Assembly (NCBI GenBank): GCA_030529455.1
Contig: JAUMWV010000004.1
Coordinates: 1-57,760 of the forward strand
Source: Propionibacteriaceae bacterium
GTDB lineage: Bacteria > Actinomycetota > Actinomycetes > Propionibacteriales > Propionibacteriaceae
Direction: 5' to 3'
Length of the DNA stretch: 57,760 bases
Both the position numbers and the translations under genes were made by a program. A model generated the notes under the pieces. It worked only from the letters and a program-made list of their open reading frames with translations, did not search any database and was not told the origin of the DNA. The first letter of the stretch is position 1; each line of letters opens with the position of its first letter. This document shows positions 35,868 to 44,735 of this stretch, piece by piece.

Positions 35868-36403
35868 CCGGCGTCCTGCTGCGGAGCTGGCGGGCGGGCG
35901 ACGCACCCCAGCTCCTAGCGGCGCTGTCGTCCGATCCGGAACTGGTCCGCCAGCTGCCCGCGATGTCCACCCAGGACGAGGCGAGGGCGTGGATCGCGAC
36001 GCTGAGCGGCCAGTGGGTCTTCGCGCTCGTGGTGGACGGCCTAGCCAGGGGGCAGGTCGCGGTCACCGGTGTGGACGGGCGGCACGGCACCGCCTGGTTC
36101 TCCTACTGGGCCCACCCCGAGATCCGGGGCCGGGGCATCACCTCGCGGGCGGCCGCGACCGTCGCGGACTGGGCGATCCGGGACGCCCGCGTGAGGCGAC
36201 TCGAACTGGGGCACCGGGTCAACAACCCCGCCTCGGGCAGGGTGGCCGAGAAGGCCGGTTTCGTTGCCGAGGGGATCGAACGGGCCAAACTGTGCTACGC
36301 GGGCGAGGTCTTCGACGTGCGGACCATGTCGCGCCTGGCCACCGACCCATGGCCGCGCTACGAACCGGTGGAGGTCGTCGCGCCCTCCGGTGTCCCGGGC
36401 TGA
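35864..36403 (+). CDS. GNAT family N-acetyltransferase, start uncertain
   Basis: An RimJ/RimL-like GNAT domain. The body has WFSYWAHPEIRGRGITSRAAATVADWA (acetyl-CoA loop RGRGI) and LELGHRVNNPASGRVAEKAGF. The first ATG is 35963, but residues typical of the GNAT N-terminus (GVLLRSWRAGDAPQLLAALSSDPEL) are encoded in the same frame from 35870, and no ATG, GTG or TTG precedes them there. The start could be CTG 35864, which overlaps the ffh stop codon (CTGA), or translation may begin at 35963 and give a 146-residue protein lacking the first strand and helix. The substrate is unknown. Confidence 0.75.
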   Translation: MTGVLLRSWRAGDAPQLLAALSSDPELVRQLPAMSTQDEARAWIATLSGQWVFALVVDGLARGQVAVTGVDGRHGTAWFSYWAHPEIRGRGITSRAAATVADWAIRDARVRRLELGHRVNNPASGRVAEKAGFVAEGIERAKLCYAGEVFDVRTMSRLATDPWPRYEPVEVVAPSGVPG

Positions 36404-36425
36404 CGGGGCGCACTATGGTGGCGCC

Positions 36426-37601
36426 ATGACGCACTCTCATCCCGGCCTGCCGGGGCTGTTCCACACCCACACCCACGACGGGCATACCCACACCCACCTC
36501 AACCCGGCGGCCGCGAGGTCGGGGGCGCAGGTGCGCCTGCACCTGCAGGGGGTGGTGCTGCCAGACGGTGAGGTGCGCGACATCTGGACCCACGACGGGG
36601 TCATCAGCTTTGAACCGGTCGAGGACGCGCTGACCCTGGCCACCGGCGTGTGGATCATGCCGGGCATGGTGGACGCCCACTGCCACATCGGACTCAACGA
36701 GTCGGGGGCGACGGACGCGGCGGAGGCGCAAGAGCAGGCCGGGCAGGAGCGGGACGCCGGGGTGCTCCTGATCCGGGACGCGGGCTCCCCGGCCGATACC
36801 CGCTGGATCGACGAGCGCGACGACCTGCCCCGGATCGTCCGGGCGGGCCGCCACATCGCGCGTCCGAAGCGCTACATCCGCAACTACGCCGCGGAGATCG
36901 AACCAGACGACCTCGCCGCCGAGGTCGCGGTGCAGGCCCAGCGGGGCGATGGCTGGGTCAAGCTGGTGGGGGACTGGATCGACCGGGCCGAGGGCGATCT
37001 CGCGCCGCTGTGGCCCAAGGACGTCGCGGCGGCCGCGATCGAGGTCGCCCACGCCCACGGCGCGAAGGTGACGGCGCACTGCTTCGGCGAGGAATCCGTC
37101 GCCGAGCTGGTGGAGGCGGGCATCGACGGCATCGAGCACGGGACCGGCATGAGCGACGAGGTCATCGACGCCATGGCCGAGCGCCAGGTCGCGCTCGTGC
37201 CTACCATGATCAACCTGGAGAACTTCCCCGCGATCGCCGCCAGCGGCGAGGAGAAGTTCCCCGCCTACGCCGCCCACATGCGTGCGCTGTACGAGCGCCG
37301 CATCGACACGCTGCGCAAGGCCCGCGAGGCCGGCGTGCCGATCTACGCGGGCACGGACGCGGGCGGGGTCATCGCCCACGGGCGCATCGGCGATGAGGTC
37401 GCCCAGCTCGGCCAGATCGGGGACGCCGAGTTCGCGCTGGGGGCCGCGAGCTGGCGGGCCAGGCAGTGGCTGGGCCAGCCCGGCATCGAGGAGGGGGCCA
37501 GCGCCGATTTCGTGATCTTCGACGCCGACCCCCGGGTGGACCTCGCCGTCGCCCGCCACCCGCGCTACGTCGTCCTGCGGGGCGCGGTCTACCAGCCCTG
37601 A
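36426..37601 (+). CDS. Amidohydrolase family metal-dependent hydrolase
   Basis: A 391-residue amidohydrolase. The N-terminus is unusually His-rich (HTHTHDGHTHTHLN, residues 13-26) and may be a metal store. The catalytic TIM-barrel motif is MVDAHCHIGL; later metal ligands are in VTAHCFGEE, GIEHGTGMSD and IYAGTDAGGVIAHG. The outer beta domain begins VRLHLQGVVLPDG. It is near imidazolonepropionase- and prolidase-like amidohydrolases, but the substrate is not identifiable. ATG 36426 lies 6 nt after TATGGT (36414-36419), a probable leaderless start. The 86-bp gap to the convergent RNA hydrolase contains GC-rich inverted repeats (GGGACGGC 37604-37611 with GCCGTCCC 37681-37688), a possible shared terminator. 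Confidence 0.85.
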   Translation: MTHSHPGLPGLFHTHTHDGHTHTHLNPAAARSGAQVRLHLQGVVLPDGEVRDIWTHDGVISFEPVEDALTLATGVWIMPGMVDAHCHIGLNESGATDAAEAQEQAGQERDAGVLLIRDAGSPADTRWIDERDDLPRIVRAGRHIARPKRYIRNYAAEIEPDDLAAEVAVQAQRGDGWVKLVGDWIDRAEGDLAPLWPKDVAAAAIEVAHAHGAKVTAHCFGEESVAELVEAGIDGIEHGTGMSDEVIDAMAERQVALVPTMINLENFPAIAASGEEKFPAYAAHMRALYERRIDTLRKAREAGVPIYAGTDAGGVIAHGRIGDEVAQLGQIGDAEFALGAASWRARQWLGQPGIEEGASADFVIFDADPRVDLAVARHPRYVVLRGAVYQP

Positions 37602-37687
37602 GCGGGACGGCTCGGGGAACCGGCCGCCGCCGGAGGGGCCGGGCCAGCAGCCCCCGGAGCCCCTAGCCCGGGGGAGCGGCGCCGTCC

Positions 37688-39085
37688 CTAGTCAGCGGTC
37701 AGCGCCACGACCTCCCGGTAGCGTGGGACGACCGCGACGATGCCGAGCTCGTCCTGGATTCGCCCGGCGAAGGTGTGCTGCGTCTTCTCCTCGCCGTGCA
37801 CCAGGAAGACGATGCGTGGCGGTTTGCCGGTGGCCGACAGGTCCCGCAGCCAGTCCATCAGGTCGGAGGCGTCTCCGTGGGCGGAGAACTCCCGGTCCTG
37901 GACGACCTCGGCGCGCACCGGCACGTAGGCGCCGTGGATCTTCACCGCCCGCGCCCCGGTCGCCAGGGCGCGGCCCCGGGTGCCCTCGGCCTGGTAGCCG
38001 GACAGGATGACGCAGTTGCGTTCGTCGCCCAGCAGCCGCTTGAGGTGGAACAGCACACGCCCACCCTCGGCCATCCCGGAGCTGGACACGATGATCATCG
38101 GTTCGGTCATCCGGTTCAGCTTCTTGGATTCCTCCGCGCTCGGGGTCTCGATCAGCCGGGGCAGCCCGACGAAGTCGTCGACGGTGATGTCCGGCCTCAT
38201 CTCGCCGAGGCCGAGGTCCTTGTAGACCGCGAGCGCCCGCAGGGCCATGGGGGAGTCCACGACCACGGGGACGTCGGGGATGCGCCCTGCCCGGTAGAGC
38301 TGGGTCAGCGCGTGCAGCACCACCTCGGTGCGGTCGATAGCGAAAGCCGGGATCACCACGGTGCCGCCGCGGGCGATCGTGCGGTTGATCGCGTCGGCCA
38401 TCGCCACGTGGGGCAGGTCCGGCTCGTCGTGCTCCCGGTCGCCGTAGGTGGATTCCATCACGACGTAGTCGGCCGGTTCCGGAACCTCCCGGTTCGCCAG
38501 CAGGGGGTGGTCGTGGCGCCCGAGGTCACCGGAGAAGATCACGGACACACCGAGCGCCTCGACCCGGATGCTCGCCGAGCCCAGCATGTGGGCGGCCCGC
38601 ACCCAGCGGGCGCTCACGCCGCCGCCGAGGTCGATATCGGTGCCATAGGGCACGGGACGCAGCAGCGGCAGCGTCCGTTCGACGTCCGCGACGGTGTACA
38701 GCGGCCGCGGGTCGGGGTGTTTCGACCAGCCGCCGCGCCGGGCCTCGGCTGCGGTCAGCTCCTGCAGGTAACCGGCGTCGCGCAGGACGATCTCGGCGAG
38801 CCGCCGCGTCCCCTCCGTGCACCAGATGCTGCCGGTGAAGCCGTTCTTGACCAGCACCGGCAGGTAGGTCGAGTGGTCGGCGTGGGCGTGGGTGAGCAGC
38901 ACGTCGCTGATGCTGTCGGGCGGGATCGGGAAGTCGCGCCAGTTCAGCTCGCGCAGGTCTTTGCGGCCCTGGAACATCCCGGCATCGACCAGGATGCGGC
39001 GCTCGCCCACGGTGAGCAGGTGTTTGGAGCCGGTCACGGTGCGAACCGCTCCCAGGAAGGTGAGGGTCGGTGCTACAGGTGTCAT
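37688..39085 (-). CDS. MBL-fold beta-CASP RNA metallo-hydrolase
   Basis: A 465-residue metallo-beta-lactamase/beta-CASP protein of the CPSF-like, YsiF-like type. It has LTHAHADHSTYLPVLVKNGF (motif 2), IFSGDLGRHDHPLL, the beta-CASP insert with VVMESTYGDREH and GYQAEGTRGRAL, and the C-terminal FSAHGDASDLMDWL and FLVHGE. These proteins are endo- or exoribonucleases in RNA turnover. The start ATG 39085 is chosen because the conserved LTFLGAVRTVTGSKHLL block follows directly; the open frame extends upstream to 39376 but only through sequence antisense to the metallopeptidase gene. Confidence 0.9.
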   Translation of the reverse strand: MTPVAPTLTFLGAVRTVTGSKHLLTVGERRILVDAGMFQGRKDLRELNWRDFPIPPDSISDVLLTHAHADHSTYLPVLVKNGFTGSIWCTEGTRRLAEIVLRDAGYLQELTAAEARRGGWSKHPDPRPLYTVADVERTLPLLRPVPYGTDIDLGGGVSARWVRAAHMLGSASIRVEALGVSVIFSGDLGRHDHPLLANREVPEPADYVVMESTYGDREHDEPDLPHVAMADAINRTIARGGTVVIPAFAIDRTEVVLHALTQLYRAGRIPDVPVVVDSPMALRALAVYKDLGLGEMRPDITVDDFVGLPRLIETPSAEESKKLNRMTEPMIIVSSSGMAEGGRVLFHLKRLLGDERNCVILSGYQAEGTRGRALATGARAVKIHGAYVPVRAEVVQDREFSAHGDASDLMDWLRDLSATGKPPRIVFLVHGEEKTQHTFAGRIQDELGIVAVVPRYREVVALTAD

Positions 39086-39215
39086 GCACCAAGACTGCCC
39101 CTTTCCGCCGCCTCGCGTGGGGTTCCGGACCAAGTCAGCCACGGCATGAGGCCATGTGGGCCACGGCTGGGCGGCACCGGCCCGCGGCGCACCCGGCTGA
39201 GGGTCAGGGGTGGGC

Positions 39216-39560
39216 CTAGCCCCAGCCGAGCTCGTGCAGTTCGTCCTCGCCGATGCCGTAGAAGTGGGCGATCTCGTGCACCAGGGTGATGTGGACCTCG
39301 TCGCGAAGGTCCTCCAGCGTGTCGCACATGCGGGTGAGCGGGCCCCGGAACAGCACGATGCGGTCGGGCAACACACCGGCGTAGTAGTCGCGTTCGGTGA
39401 GCGCGATGCCCTCGTAGACGCCGAGCAGGTCGGAGCCGTCCTCTGGTTCGTCCTCGATCATGAACACGACGTTGTCCAGGCCCTGGAGCATGTCTTCGGG
39501 TAGGGCGTCCAACTCGTCGTCGACGATGCTGGCGAATTCGTCTGCGCTGATGGCGATCAT
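39216..39560 (-). CDS. Zincin-like metallopeptidase family protein
   Basis: A 114-residue protein of the small zincin-like family (Pfam Zincin_1) with HEIAHFYGIGEDELHELGW at the C-terminus, the HExxH metal site plus a downstream Glu. The N-terminus has FASIVDDELDALPEDMLQGLDNV and VLFRGPLTR. The protein fold is that of a peptidase; a substrate is unknown. ATG 39560 overlaps the stop codon of the NRAMP gene (ATGA), so the two are cotranslated. A GAATTC site lies inside the gene at 39534-39539. Confidence 0.87.
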   Translation of the reverse strand: MIAISADEFASIVDDELDALPEDMLQGLDNVVFMIEDEPEDGSDLLGVYEGIALTERDYYAGVLPDRIVLFRGPLTRMCDTLEDLRDEVHITLVHEIAHFYGIGEDELHELGWG

Positions 39561-40777
39561 GCGGTCGCGATCACCGCCACGTTGAGTGCCAGAACCGCGG
39601 CGACGACCACCCAGGAGACGGCGCGCACCGCGGGGGAGTTGGCGTGCGCGCCCATGAGGTCGCGGCGGGAGGTGTAACCGACGAGCGGGACCAGGGCGAA
39701 CGCGATCCCGAAGCTGAGCGCCAGCTGGCTGTAGACCAGCGCCCGCGTCGGCTCGACACCGCAGATCAGCAGCACCACCGCCGGGGTGATGGTGATGACC
39801 CGCCGCAGCGTGTCGCCGATCGGCCAGGGCACCAGGTCGGTCATGATCCCGGAACCGGCGTCGGTGCCGACCACCGAGGAGCCGATGCCGGAGGCCAGCA
39901 ACCCGATCGCGAAAACGGCGGCGGGAGCGGCGCCGATGAGCTCGTGGATGTGGGCGTGGGCCGCTTCGATGGAGTCGATCTGCGTGCCGCGGAGACCGGC
40001 CGCCGCGAATAGCAGCATCGCCAGGTTCACCGAACCGGCGATGATCAGGGCCGCGATGACGTCCACCTTCTGCACCCGAAGCAGCCTTCTGGTCGCGGGT
40101 TCGGTGCGCGGTTCGGCCGCGTGCCGCTGCTTGGCCAGGGCCGAGTGCAGGTAGATCGCGTGTGGCATGACGGTCGCGCCGAGGATCGCGGCGGCGAGCT
40201 GGATCGACGTGGCGTCGGCGAATCGGGGGACGAGCCCGCCGATCACCTGGGCCGGGTCGGGCGGCATCCACACCAGGCTGGTGAGGAAACCCGCCGCGAT
40301 GACGGCCAGAACGATGATGAGCACCACCTCGAAGGTGACCTCGCCCCGGCGCCGCAGGGCGTGCAGGCCGGTCACCGACACGACGCCCACGATGAGACCG
40401 CCGAGCCACAGCGGCAGCCCGAACAGCAGGAACAGCGCGATGGCCCCGCCGACCACCTCGGCGAGGTCGGTCGCGATTGCCACCCCCATTGCCTGGACGC
40501 CGTAGCCAGCCCGCAGCCAGCGGCCGTGCCTGCGCCGCCCCAGCGACTCGGCGACCAGTGCTGACAGGGACCGGCGGGTGACCACCCCGAGCTTGGCTGA
40601 GAGGTATTGGATCAGCATCGCCATGCCGGATGCGGCGACGAGCGCCCAGACCAGCAAGTAGCCATACTCGGCGCCCGCTGAGATGTTGGCCGCGACATTG
40701 CCTGGGTCGACGTAGGCCATGGCAGCCACGAACGCCGGGCCGAGAAGGACGATCGTCCTGCGCACCGTGGAAGCCAT
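39557..40777 (-). CDS. NRAMP-family divalent metal transporter
   Basis: A 406-residue Nramp/MntH-like transporter with about 11 membrane segments. The metal-binding DPGN lies in segment 1 (residues 24-27, AYVDPGNVAAN) and the segment 6 motif MPHAIYLHSAL is intact. This is the pattern of proton-coupled Mn2+/Fe2+ importers. TAGGCT on its strand (40789-40784) ends 6 nt before the ATG, a leaderless arrangement. The first in a two-gene operon with the zincin-like peptidase. Some actinobacterial members carry other substrates, so MntH is not assigned. Confidence 0.9.
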   Translation of the reverse strand: MASTVRRTIVLLGPAFVAAMAYVDPGNVAANISAGAEYGYLLVWALVAASGMAMLIQYLSAKLGVVTRRSLSALVAESLGRRRHGRWLRAGYGVQAMGVAIATDLAEVVGGAIALFLLFGLPLWLGGLIVGVVSVTGLHALRRRGEVTFEVVLIIVLAVIAAGFLTSLVWMPPDPAQVIGGLVPRFADATSIQLAAAILGATVMPHAIYLHSALAKQRHAAEPRTEPATRRLLRVQKVDVIAALIIAGSVNLAMLLFAAAGLRGTQIDSIEAAHAHIHELIGAAPAAVFAIGLLASGIGSSVVGTDAGSGIMTDLVPWPIGDTLRRVITITPAVVLLICGVEPTRALVYSQLALSFGIAFALVPLVGYTSRRDLMGAHANSPAVRAVSWVVVAAVLALNVAVIATA

Positions 40778-41012
40778 GACCGAAGCCTAACCATCCCGGC
40801 GGGCTGGCCGGGTGCCCCGGCACCGTGTGGACCGGCCGGTTCGCTCTTTCCCGGGTGGATCTGGCAGAATGTTGGCCGCATCTGTGCCCGGAGCGCCCTC
40901 TAAACTCTCCGAGCACTGGTTCACCTCGGCACAAGCGCCGCGTGCCCCACGCGCCCGCGCTTGGACCACCCACCCGCCCGCACGCCGGGCTTACCCAGGA
41001 GATTCCACACCA

Positions 41013-41450
41013 GTGGCAGTTAAGATTCGTCTGAAGCGGCTCGGCAAGATCCGTTCGCCGCACTACCGCATCGTCGTCATGGACTCGCGCACCAAGCGCG
41101 ACGGCCGCGCGATCGAAGAGATCGGCATCTACCACCCCAAGAACGATCCGTCGGTCATCCGCGTCAACTCGGAGCGCGCGCAGTACTGGTTGGGCGTCGG
41201 CGCCCAGCCGACGGAGGCCGTCGTCGCGATCTTCAAGCGGACCGGCGACTGGCAGAAGTTCAGCGGAGACACCTCGCCCGCCGGGGTCGACCCGCAGCCC
41301 GAACCCTTCGACAAGCTGGCCGCCTTCAACAAGGCGCTGGCCGAGGCCGATGGTGAGCCCGTGACCGCGGCCATCTCGAAGAAGAAGGCCAAGTCCGACG
41401 AGGCCGTTGCCGAAGAGGCCGCGGAAGAGGCCCCGGCCGAAGAGGCCTGA
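41013..41450 (+). CDS. rpsP: 30S ribosomal protein bS16
   Basis: A 145-residue S16. The core [32 protein letters not shown] is typical; the C-terminal extension (about residues 85-145), rich in Ala/Glu with [12 protein letters not shown], is the actinobacterial long form. GTG 41013 is preceded by CCAGGAGA about 15 nt upstream, and the mature protein would begin AVKI. It opens the rpsP-khpA-rimM-trmD operon. The 235-bp gap before it, shared with the divergent NRAMP gene, includes a possible -10 near 40865 but no gene. Confidence 0.96.
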   Translation: MAVKIRLKRLGKIRSPHYRIVVMDSRTKRDGRAIEEIGIYHPKNDPSVIRVNSERAQYWLGVGAQPTEAVVAIFKRTGDWQKFSGDTSPAGVDPQPEPFDKLAAFNKALAEADGEPVTAAISKKKAKSDEAVAEEAAEEAPAEEA

Positions 41451-41451
41451 G

Positions 41452-41706
41452 ATGCTGGCTGAGGCGCTGAAGCATCTCGTCTCGGGCATCGTGTCCTTCC
41501 CGGACGATGTCCGCGTGCGGGACAAGGACTTGCGTCGTGGCCGGATGCTCGAGGTGCGCGTGCACCCCGATGACATCGGCAAGGTGATCGGTCGCCAGGG
41601 ACGCACGGCGTCCGCGCTGCGGACCGTCATCGAAGCGCTGGCGGGCGCCGAGCAGGTGCGCGTCGATTTCGTCGACGTGGACAAGCGCCGCGGCGGCTAC
41701 CGTTGA
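41452..41706 (+). CDS. khpA: KH domain RNA-binding protein KhpA
   Basis: An 84-residue protein with one KH domain; the GxxG loop is IGRQGRTASALR. KhpA pairs with KhpB (Jag-like) to bind RNA and influence cell size in Gram-positive bacteria. It begins 1 nt after the rpsP stop codon (TGAGATG). Its place between rpsP and rimM is standard in actinobacteria. Confidence 0.93.
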   Translation: MLAEALKHLVSGIVSFPDDVRVRDKDLRRGRMLEVRVHPDDIGKVIGRQGRTASALRTVIEALAGAEQVRVDFVDVDKRRGGYR

Positions 41707-41771
41707 GAAATCGTTGAATGCCTCGGGTCGAGATTCTCGGTCCGAGGCATTCTCGTGTCGGTGAGGAGAAC

Positions 41772-42296
41772 ATGACCGGGTTGGTCGAAGTCGTGGTGGG
41801 TCGCGTCGGGCGCCCGCACGGGGTGCGCGGGGAAGTGACCATCGAGGTACGCACCGATGAACCGGAGCGGCGGTTCGCCGACGGGGCCCGGCTGCACATT
41901 GAGGGCAGCCGCCGAGACCTGACCGTGGCCGCCACCCGCTGGCACGGTGAGCGGCTCCTCGTGCGGTTCGAGGGGGTCGGCGACCGTACCGCCGCCGAGG
42001 CGTTGCGTGGGTCGCTGCTCGCGGTGCACGTGCCAGCCGACGAACGCCCGGAAGACGACGAGGAGTACTACGACCGCCAGCTGGTTGGGCTGAGGGTGCT
42101 GGACCATGCCGGACAGCAGGTGGGGGTGATCGGCGCGGTCGTCCACCTGCCTGCGCAGGACCTGCTGGCGGTGGACACCGGGGAGGGGGAGCGGCTCATC
42201 CCGTTTGTCCGTGCGCTGGTCCCCGAGGTCGATCTTCAGGCCGGGTACGTCCGGCTGGCCGTCGTCGAGGGGCTGATCGAGGGGCTGGACGACTGA
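41772..42296 (+). CDS. rimM: Ribosome maturation factor RimM
   Basis: A 174-residue RimM, which helps 16S rRNA processing and S19 binding in 30S assembly. The N-terminal barrel is [16 protein letters not shown]; the PRC-barrel domain contains [14 protein letters not shown] and [17 protein letters not shown] 41772 has GAGGAGAA 3-10 nt upstream, so it is preferred over the in-frame ATG 41718. The stop overlaps the trmD ATG (TGATG). Confidence 0.94.
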   Translation: MTGLVEVVVGRVGRPHGVRGEVTIEVRTDEPERRFADGARLHIEGSRRDLTVAATRWHGERLLVRFEGVGDRTAAEALRGSLLAVHVPADERPEDDEEYYDRQLVGLRVLDHAGQQVGVIGAVVHLPAQDLLAVDTGEGERLIPFVRALVPEVDLQAGYVRLAVVEGLIEGLDD

Positions 42297-43003
42297 TGCG
42301 GATCGACCTGGTGTCCATCTTCCCCGACTATTTCGCGCCGCTGCGGCTGTCCCTGGTCGGCAAGGCGGCCCAGTCGGGGATCATCGACATCGCCGTCCAC
42401 GACCTGCGCACCTGGACCTACGACCGGCACCGCACTACCGACGACACCCCCTATGGTGGGGGCGCGGGCATGGTCATGAAACCGGAGCCCTGGGGTGAGG
42501 CGCTGGATGCGCTGGAGGAGGCGGACCCGCGTCCCATCACGCTGGTGGTCCCCACCCCGGCGGGGGAACCGTTCACCCAGGCCGTGGCGAGGGAACTGGC
42601 GGGGCGTCCCCGGCTGGCGTTCGCCTGCGGGCGCTACGAGGGCATCGATCAGCGGGTGCTGGATTACGCGCACGAGAGGTTCGACACCCGCGAGATCAGC
42701 CTCGGCGACTACGTGCTCAACGGTGGCGAGGTCGCCGCCCTCGCGATGATCGAGGCGGTCGTCCGGCTGCTGCCTGGCGTGGTCGGCAACCCCGACTCGC
42801 TGGTGGAGGAGTCGCACGCGGACGGCCTGCTCGAGTACCCGAACTACACCAAACCAGCCCTGTGGCGGGGACGCGAGGTGCCGCCGGTTTTGCTGAGCGG
42901 CAACCACGGCGAGATCGCCGCCTGGCGCGCGCAACAGGCCGTCGAACGGACGAGGCGCCGCCGCCCGGACCTCTTGGGCGACACCGGCCTGGAGAGCCTT
43001 TGA
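42296..43003 (+). CDS. trmD: tRNA (guanine-N1)-methyltransferase TrmD
   Basis: A 235-residue SPOUT methyltransferase that makes m1G37 in tRNAs with a G at position 36. The S-adenosylmethionine site is a trefoil knot; visible motifs are [25 protein letters not shown] and [17 protein letters not shown] 42296 overlaps the rimM stop by one base. It ends the four-gene operon. Confidence 0.95.
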   Translation: MRIDLVSIFPDYFAPLRLSLVGKAAQSGIIDIAVHDLRTWTYDRHRTTDDTPYGGGAGMVMKPEPWGEALDALEEADPRPITLVVPTPAGEPFTQAVARELAGRPRLAFACGRYEGIDQRVLDYAHERFDTREISLGDYVLNGGEVAALAMIEAVVRLLPGVVGNPDSLVEESHADGLLEYPNYTKPALWRGREVPPVLLSGNHGEIAAWRAQQAVERTRRRRPDLLGDTGLESL

Positions 43004-43056
43004 GCGCTCTGGGTTTGGTTGTACGCTCAACCCGGAAATCTCTAGAGGAGTAATTG

Positions 43057-44562
43057 ATGAAGAACCCGTGGCGAGTCCTTTCGTTGCCAATCGCAGGTCT
43101 GTTGCTGATGTCGTGTAGCCAGGTTCCGGGTCCGGTGGAATCTGGTCGGCCGCAGGATCCGCCCAGTGCCACCAAGCCGTCGACCCCGCCGCCGGTGCGG
43201 GTGGACACGGCGATGGTGACCAGCGACAAGCTAGGGGAGCTATCCCTCGATTCGGTGAAGGTGACGACGCTGCCGGTCGCGAAGTTCCCGACGCTGGCGC
43301 TGGCCCAGGAGAACCTGCGCAGCCAGGTCCTGCGGCAGGCGGCCTGGAACGGTGAGAAGAGGGTCGAGATCGTCCCGGAGGTCAACGCTGCCAGCAAGGA
43401 CGCGATCGCGTTGCTGGTCCGGGTCAAGGCGGGCGACGCCACGCGCTACGCAGGGATCGCTTACGACATCGCGTCCAACCGGGCCTACGGCTCCCCGGCG
43501 CTGATCGAGCCCGCCAGGTGGGCCGATTTCGTGGCAGCGGTCGCCGCGGCCGAGGGCGGCGACAAGGTCGCCCCCGCCCTGGCGGAGGAGGCCTACCCCT
43601 TCGGCAACGCACCGGCGCTGGCTTTCCTGCCCGACGGCGGCCTGCTGGTGCTCGGCGAGGCCCACGTCGTGGTCCCCGCGGACCAGGTGAGCCCGATGCT
43701 CACGCCGCTGGGCCGCAAGCTCCAGGCGGGGGCGACCAAACCGGAGAAGGCCGAACCGGCACAGGCGGTCAAGGACCCCGAGCCCGGACTGACCGGAGCA
43801 GTCCCCGCGGCTGGCGGCGCCACCGCCAGCCCCGCTGAGCCCTCGGGGACGGCGACGCCATCCCCGAGCGGCGACTCGCACTCGGCCCGGCCCCGGATCT
43901 CGTTGGGACCGGACTGTGAGAAGCTCAAGTGCGTCGCCCTAACCTTCGACGACGGGCCGGTGCCCGAGACCAGGGATCTGGTGAAGGTGTTGCGGGACAA
44001 GCGCGCTCCGGTGAGCTTCTTCGCGCTGGGCAACAACGTCAAGGCGCACCCCGGCGTGCTCAAGGAGATCGCCGCCGAGGGCCACCAGGTCGGCTGGCAC
44101 ACGGTGACGCACGGGGAACTGCCCCGGCTGAGCGCGGATCGGGTGCGCCGCGAGGTCGGCGAGGGCCCGACGAGCCTGCTTCAGCTGGTCGGCTGGGCGC
44201 CCACGGTGTTCCGGCCACCCTATGGGGCGCACAACGCCAAGGTTGATGAGGTCATCAAGGCGAACAACATGGTCAACGTCATGTGGAGCGTCGACACCAA
44301 GGACTGGGACAAGACCAGGGTGCAGGGGGAAGCCCTGACGCAGGCCGTGATCTCGTCCGCGGTGCGGGACAGCAAGCCGGGTGGGATCATCCTGGTGCAC
44401 GACATCCACGCCACCTCGCGGGCGGCGGCCGGACCCATCGTCGATCAGCTCACCAAGCAGGGCTTCACCTTCGTCACGGTGACCGAACTGCCGGGCTGGC
44501 AGGACTTCTCCTGGGGTAAGAGCTACTGCGCCGCACCCAGCCTCAAAGCGTCCTGTTTCTGA
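43057..44562 (+). CDS. Lipoprotein polysaccharide deacetylase (NodB domain)
   Basis: A 501-residue secreted protein. A lipoprotein signal peptide, with the Cys in LLLMSCS (Cys19), leads to a Pro/Thr-rich linker. Residues about 45-230 are an uncharacterised N-terminal domain; a Pro/Ala/Ser/Thr linker (about 225-280) precedes the NodB deacetylase. Its catalytic motifs are intact: TFDDGP (motif 1), HTVTH (motif 2), RPPYG (motif 3) and ILVHDIH (motif 5). It likely deacetylates N-acetylglucosamine in peptidoglycan or a wall polymer. ATG 43057 has AGAGGAG 6 nt upstream; an adjacent TTG 43054 is less likely. It is monocistronic, with a hairpin after the stop. Confidence 0.9.
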   Translation: MKNPWRVLSLPIAGLLLMSCSQVPGPVESGRPQDPPSATKPSTPPPVRVDTAMVTSDKLGELSLDSVKVTTLPVAKFPTLALAQENLRSQVLRQAAWNGEKRVEIVPEVNAASKDAIALLVRVKAGDATRYAGIAYDIASNRAYGSPALIEPARWADFVAAVAAAEGGDKVAPALAEEAYPFGNAPALAFLPDGGLLVLGEAHVVVPADQVSPMLTPLGRKLQAGATKPEKAEPAQAVKDPEPGLTGAVPAAGGATASPAEPSGTATPSPSGDSHSARPRISLGPDCEKLKCVALTFDDGPVPETRDLVKVLRDKRAPVSFFALGNNVKAHPGVLKEIAAEGHQVGWHTVTHGELPRLSADRVRREVGEGPTSLLQLVGWAPTVFRPPYGAHNAKVDEVIKANNMVNVMWSVDTKDWDKTRVQGEALTQAVISSAVRDSKPGGIILVHDIHATSRAAAGPIVDQLTKQGFTFVTVTELPGWQDFSWGKSYCAAPSLKASCF

Positions 44563-44584
44563 CCGCTCCGGGCCGTTTCTGGCG

Positions 44585-44622
44585 GTCCCCTGAGGCGGTC
44601 GAACCTGCCCGTCTCAGGGGAC
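44585..44622 (+). terminator. Probable terminator hairpin after the deacetylase gene
   Basis: A 10-bp perfect stem, GTCCCCTGAG (44585-44594) with CTCAGGGGAC (44613-44622), lies 22 nt after the deacetylase stop. There is no T run immediately after, but AATTTT follows about 12 nt later. It separates the deacetylase from the sdh promoter. Confidence 0.55.
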
Positions 44623-44735
44623 AATAGGTAACTCTAATTTTGCATAAATGCGCTAGTCGGACCAGATCTGGGGGATTTTGAACGAATCCTGCCCCGGGTA
44701 CGACAAGAGGGCCGCATCTTGACTATGGTGGCCCT

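Noticed and set aside
37604..37688. Strong shared terminator between the amidohydrolase and RNA hydrolase genes
   Set aside because: The GGGACGGC/GCCGTCCC arms are about 70 bp apart with other GC-rich pairings between and no T run, so it is mentioned only in the gene entry.
40778..41012. MntR/DtxR operator before the NRAMP gene
   Set aside because: Only a half-like AGCCTAACC was seen, overlapping the -10 box; there is no matching second half.
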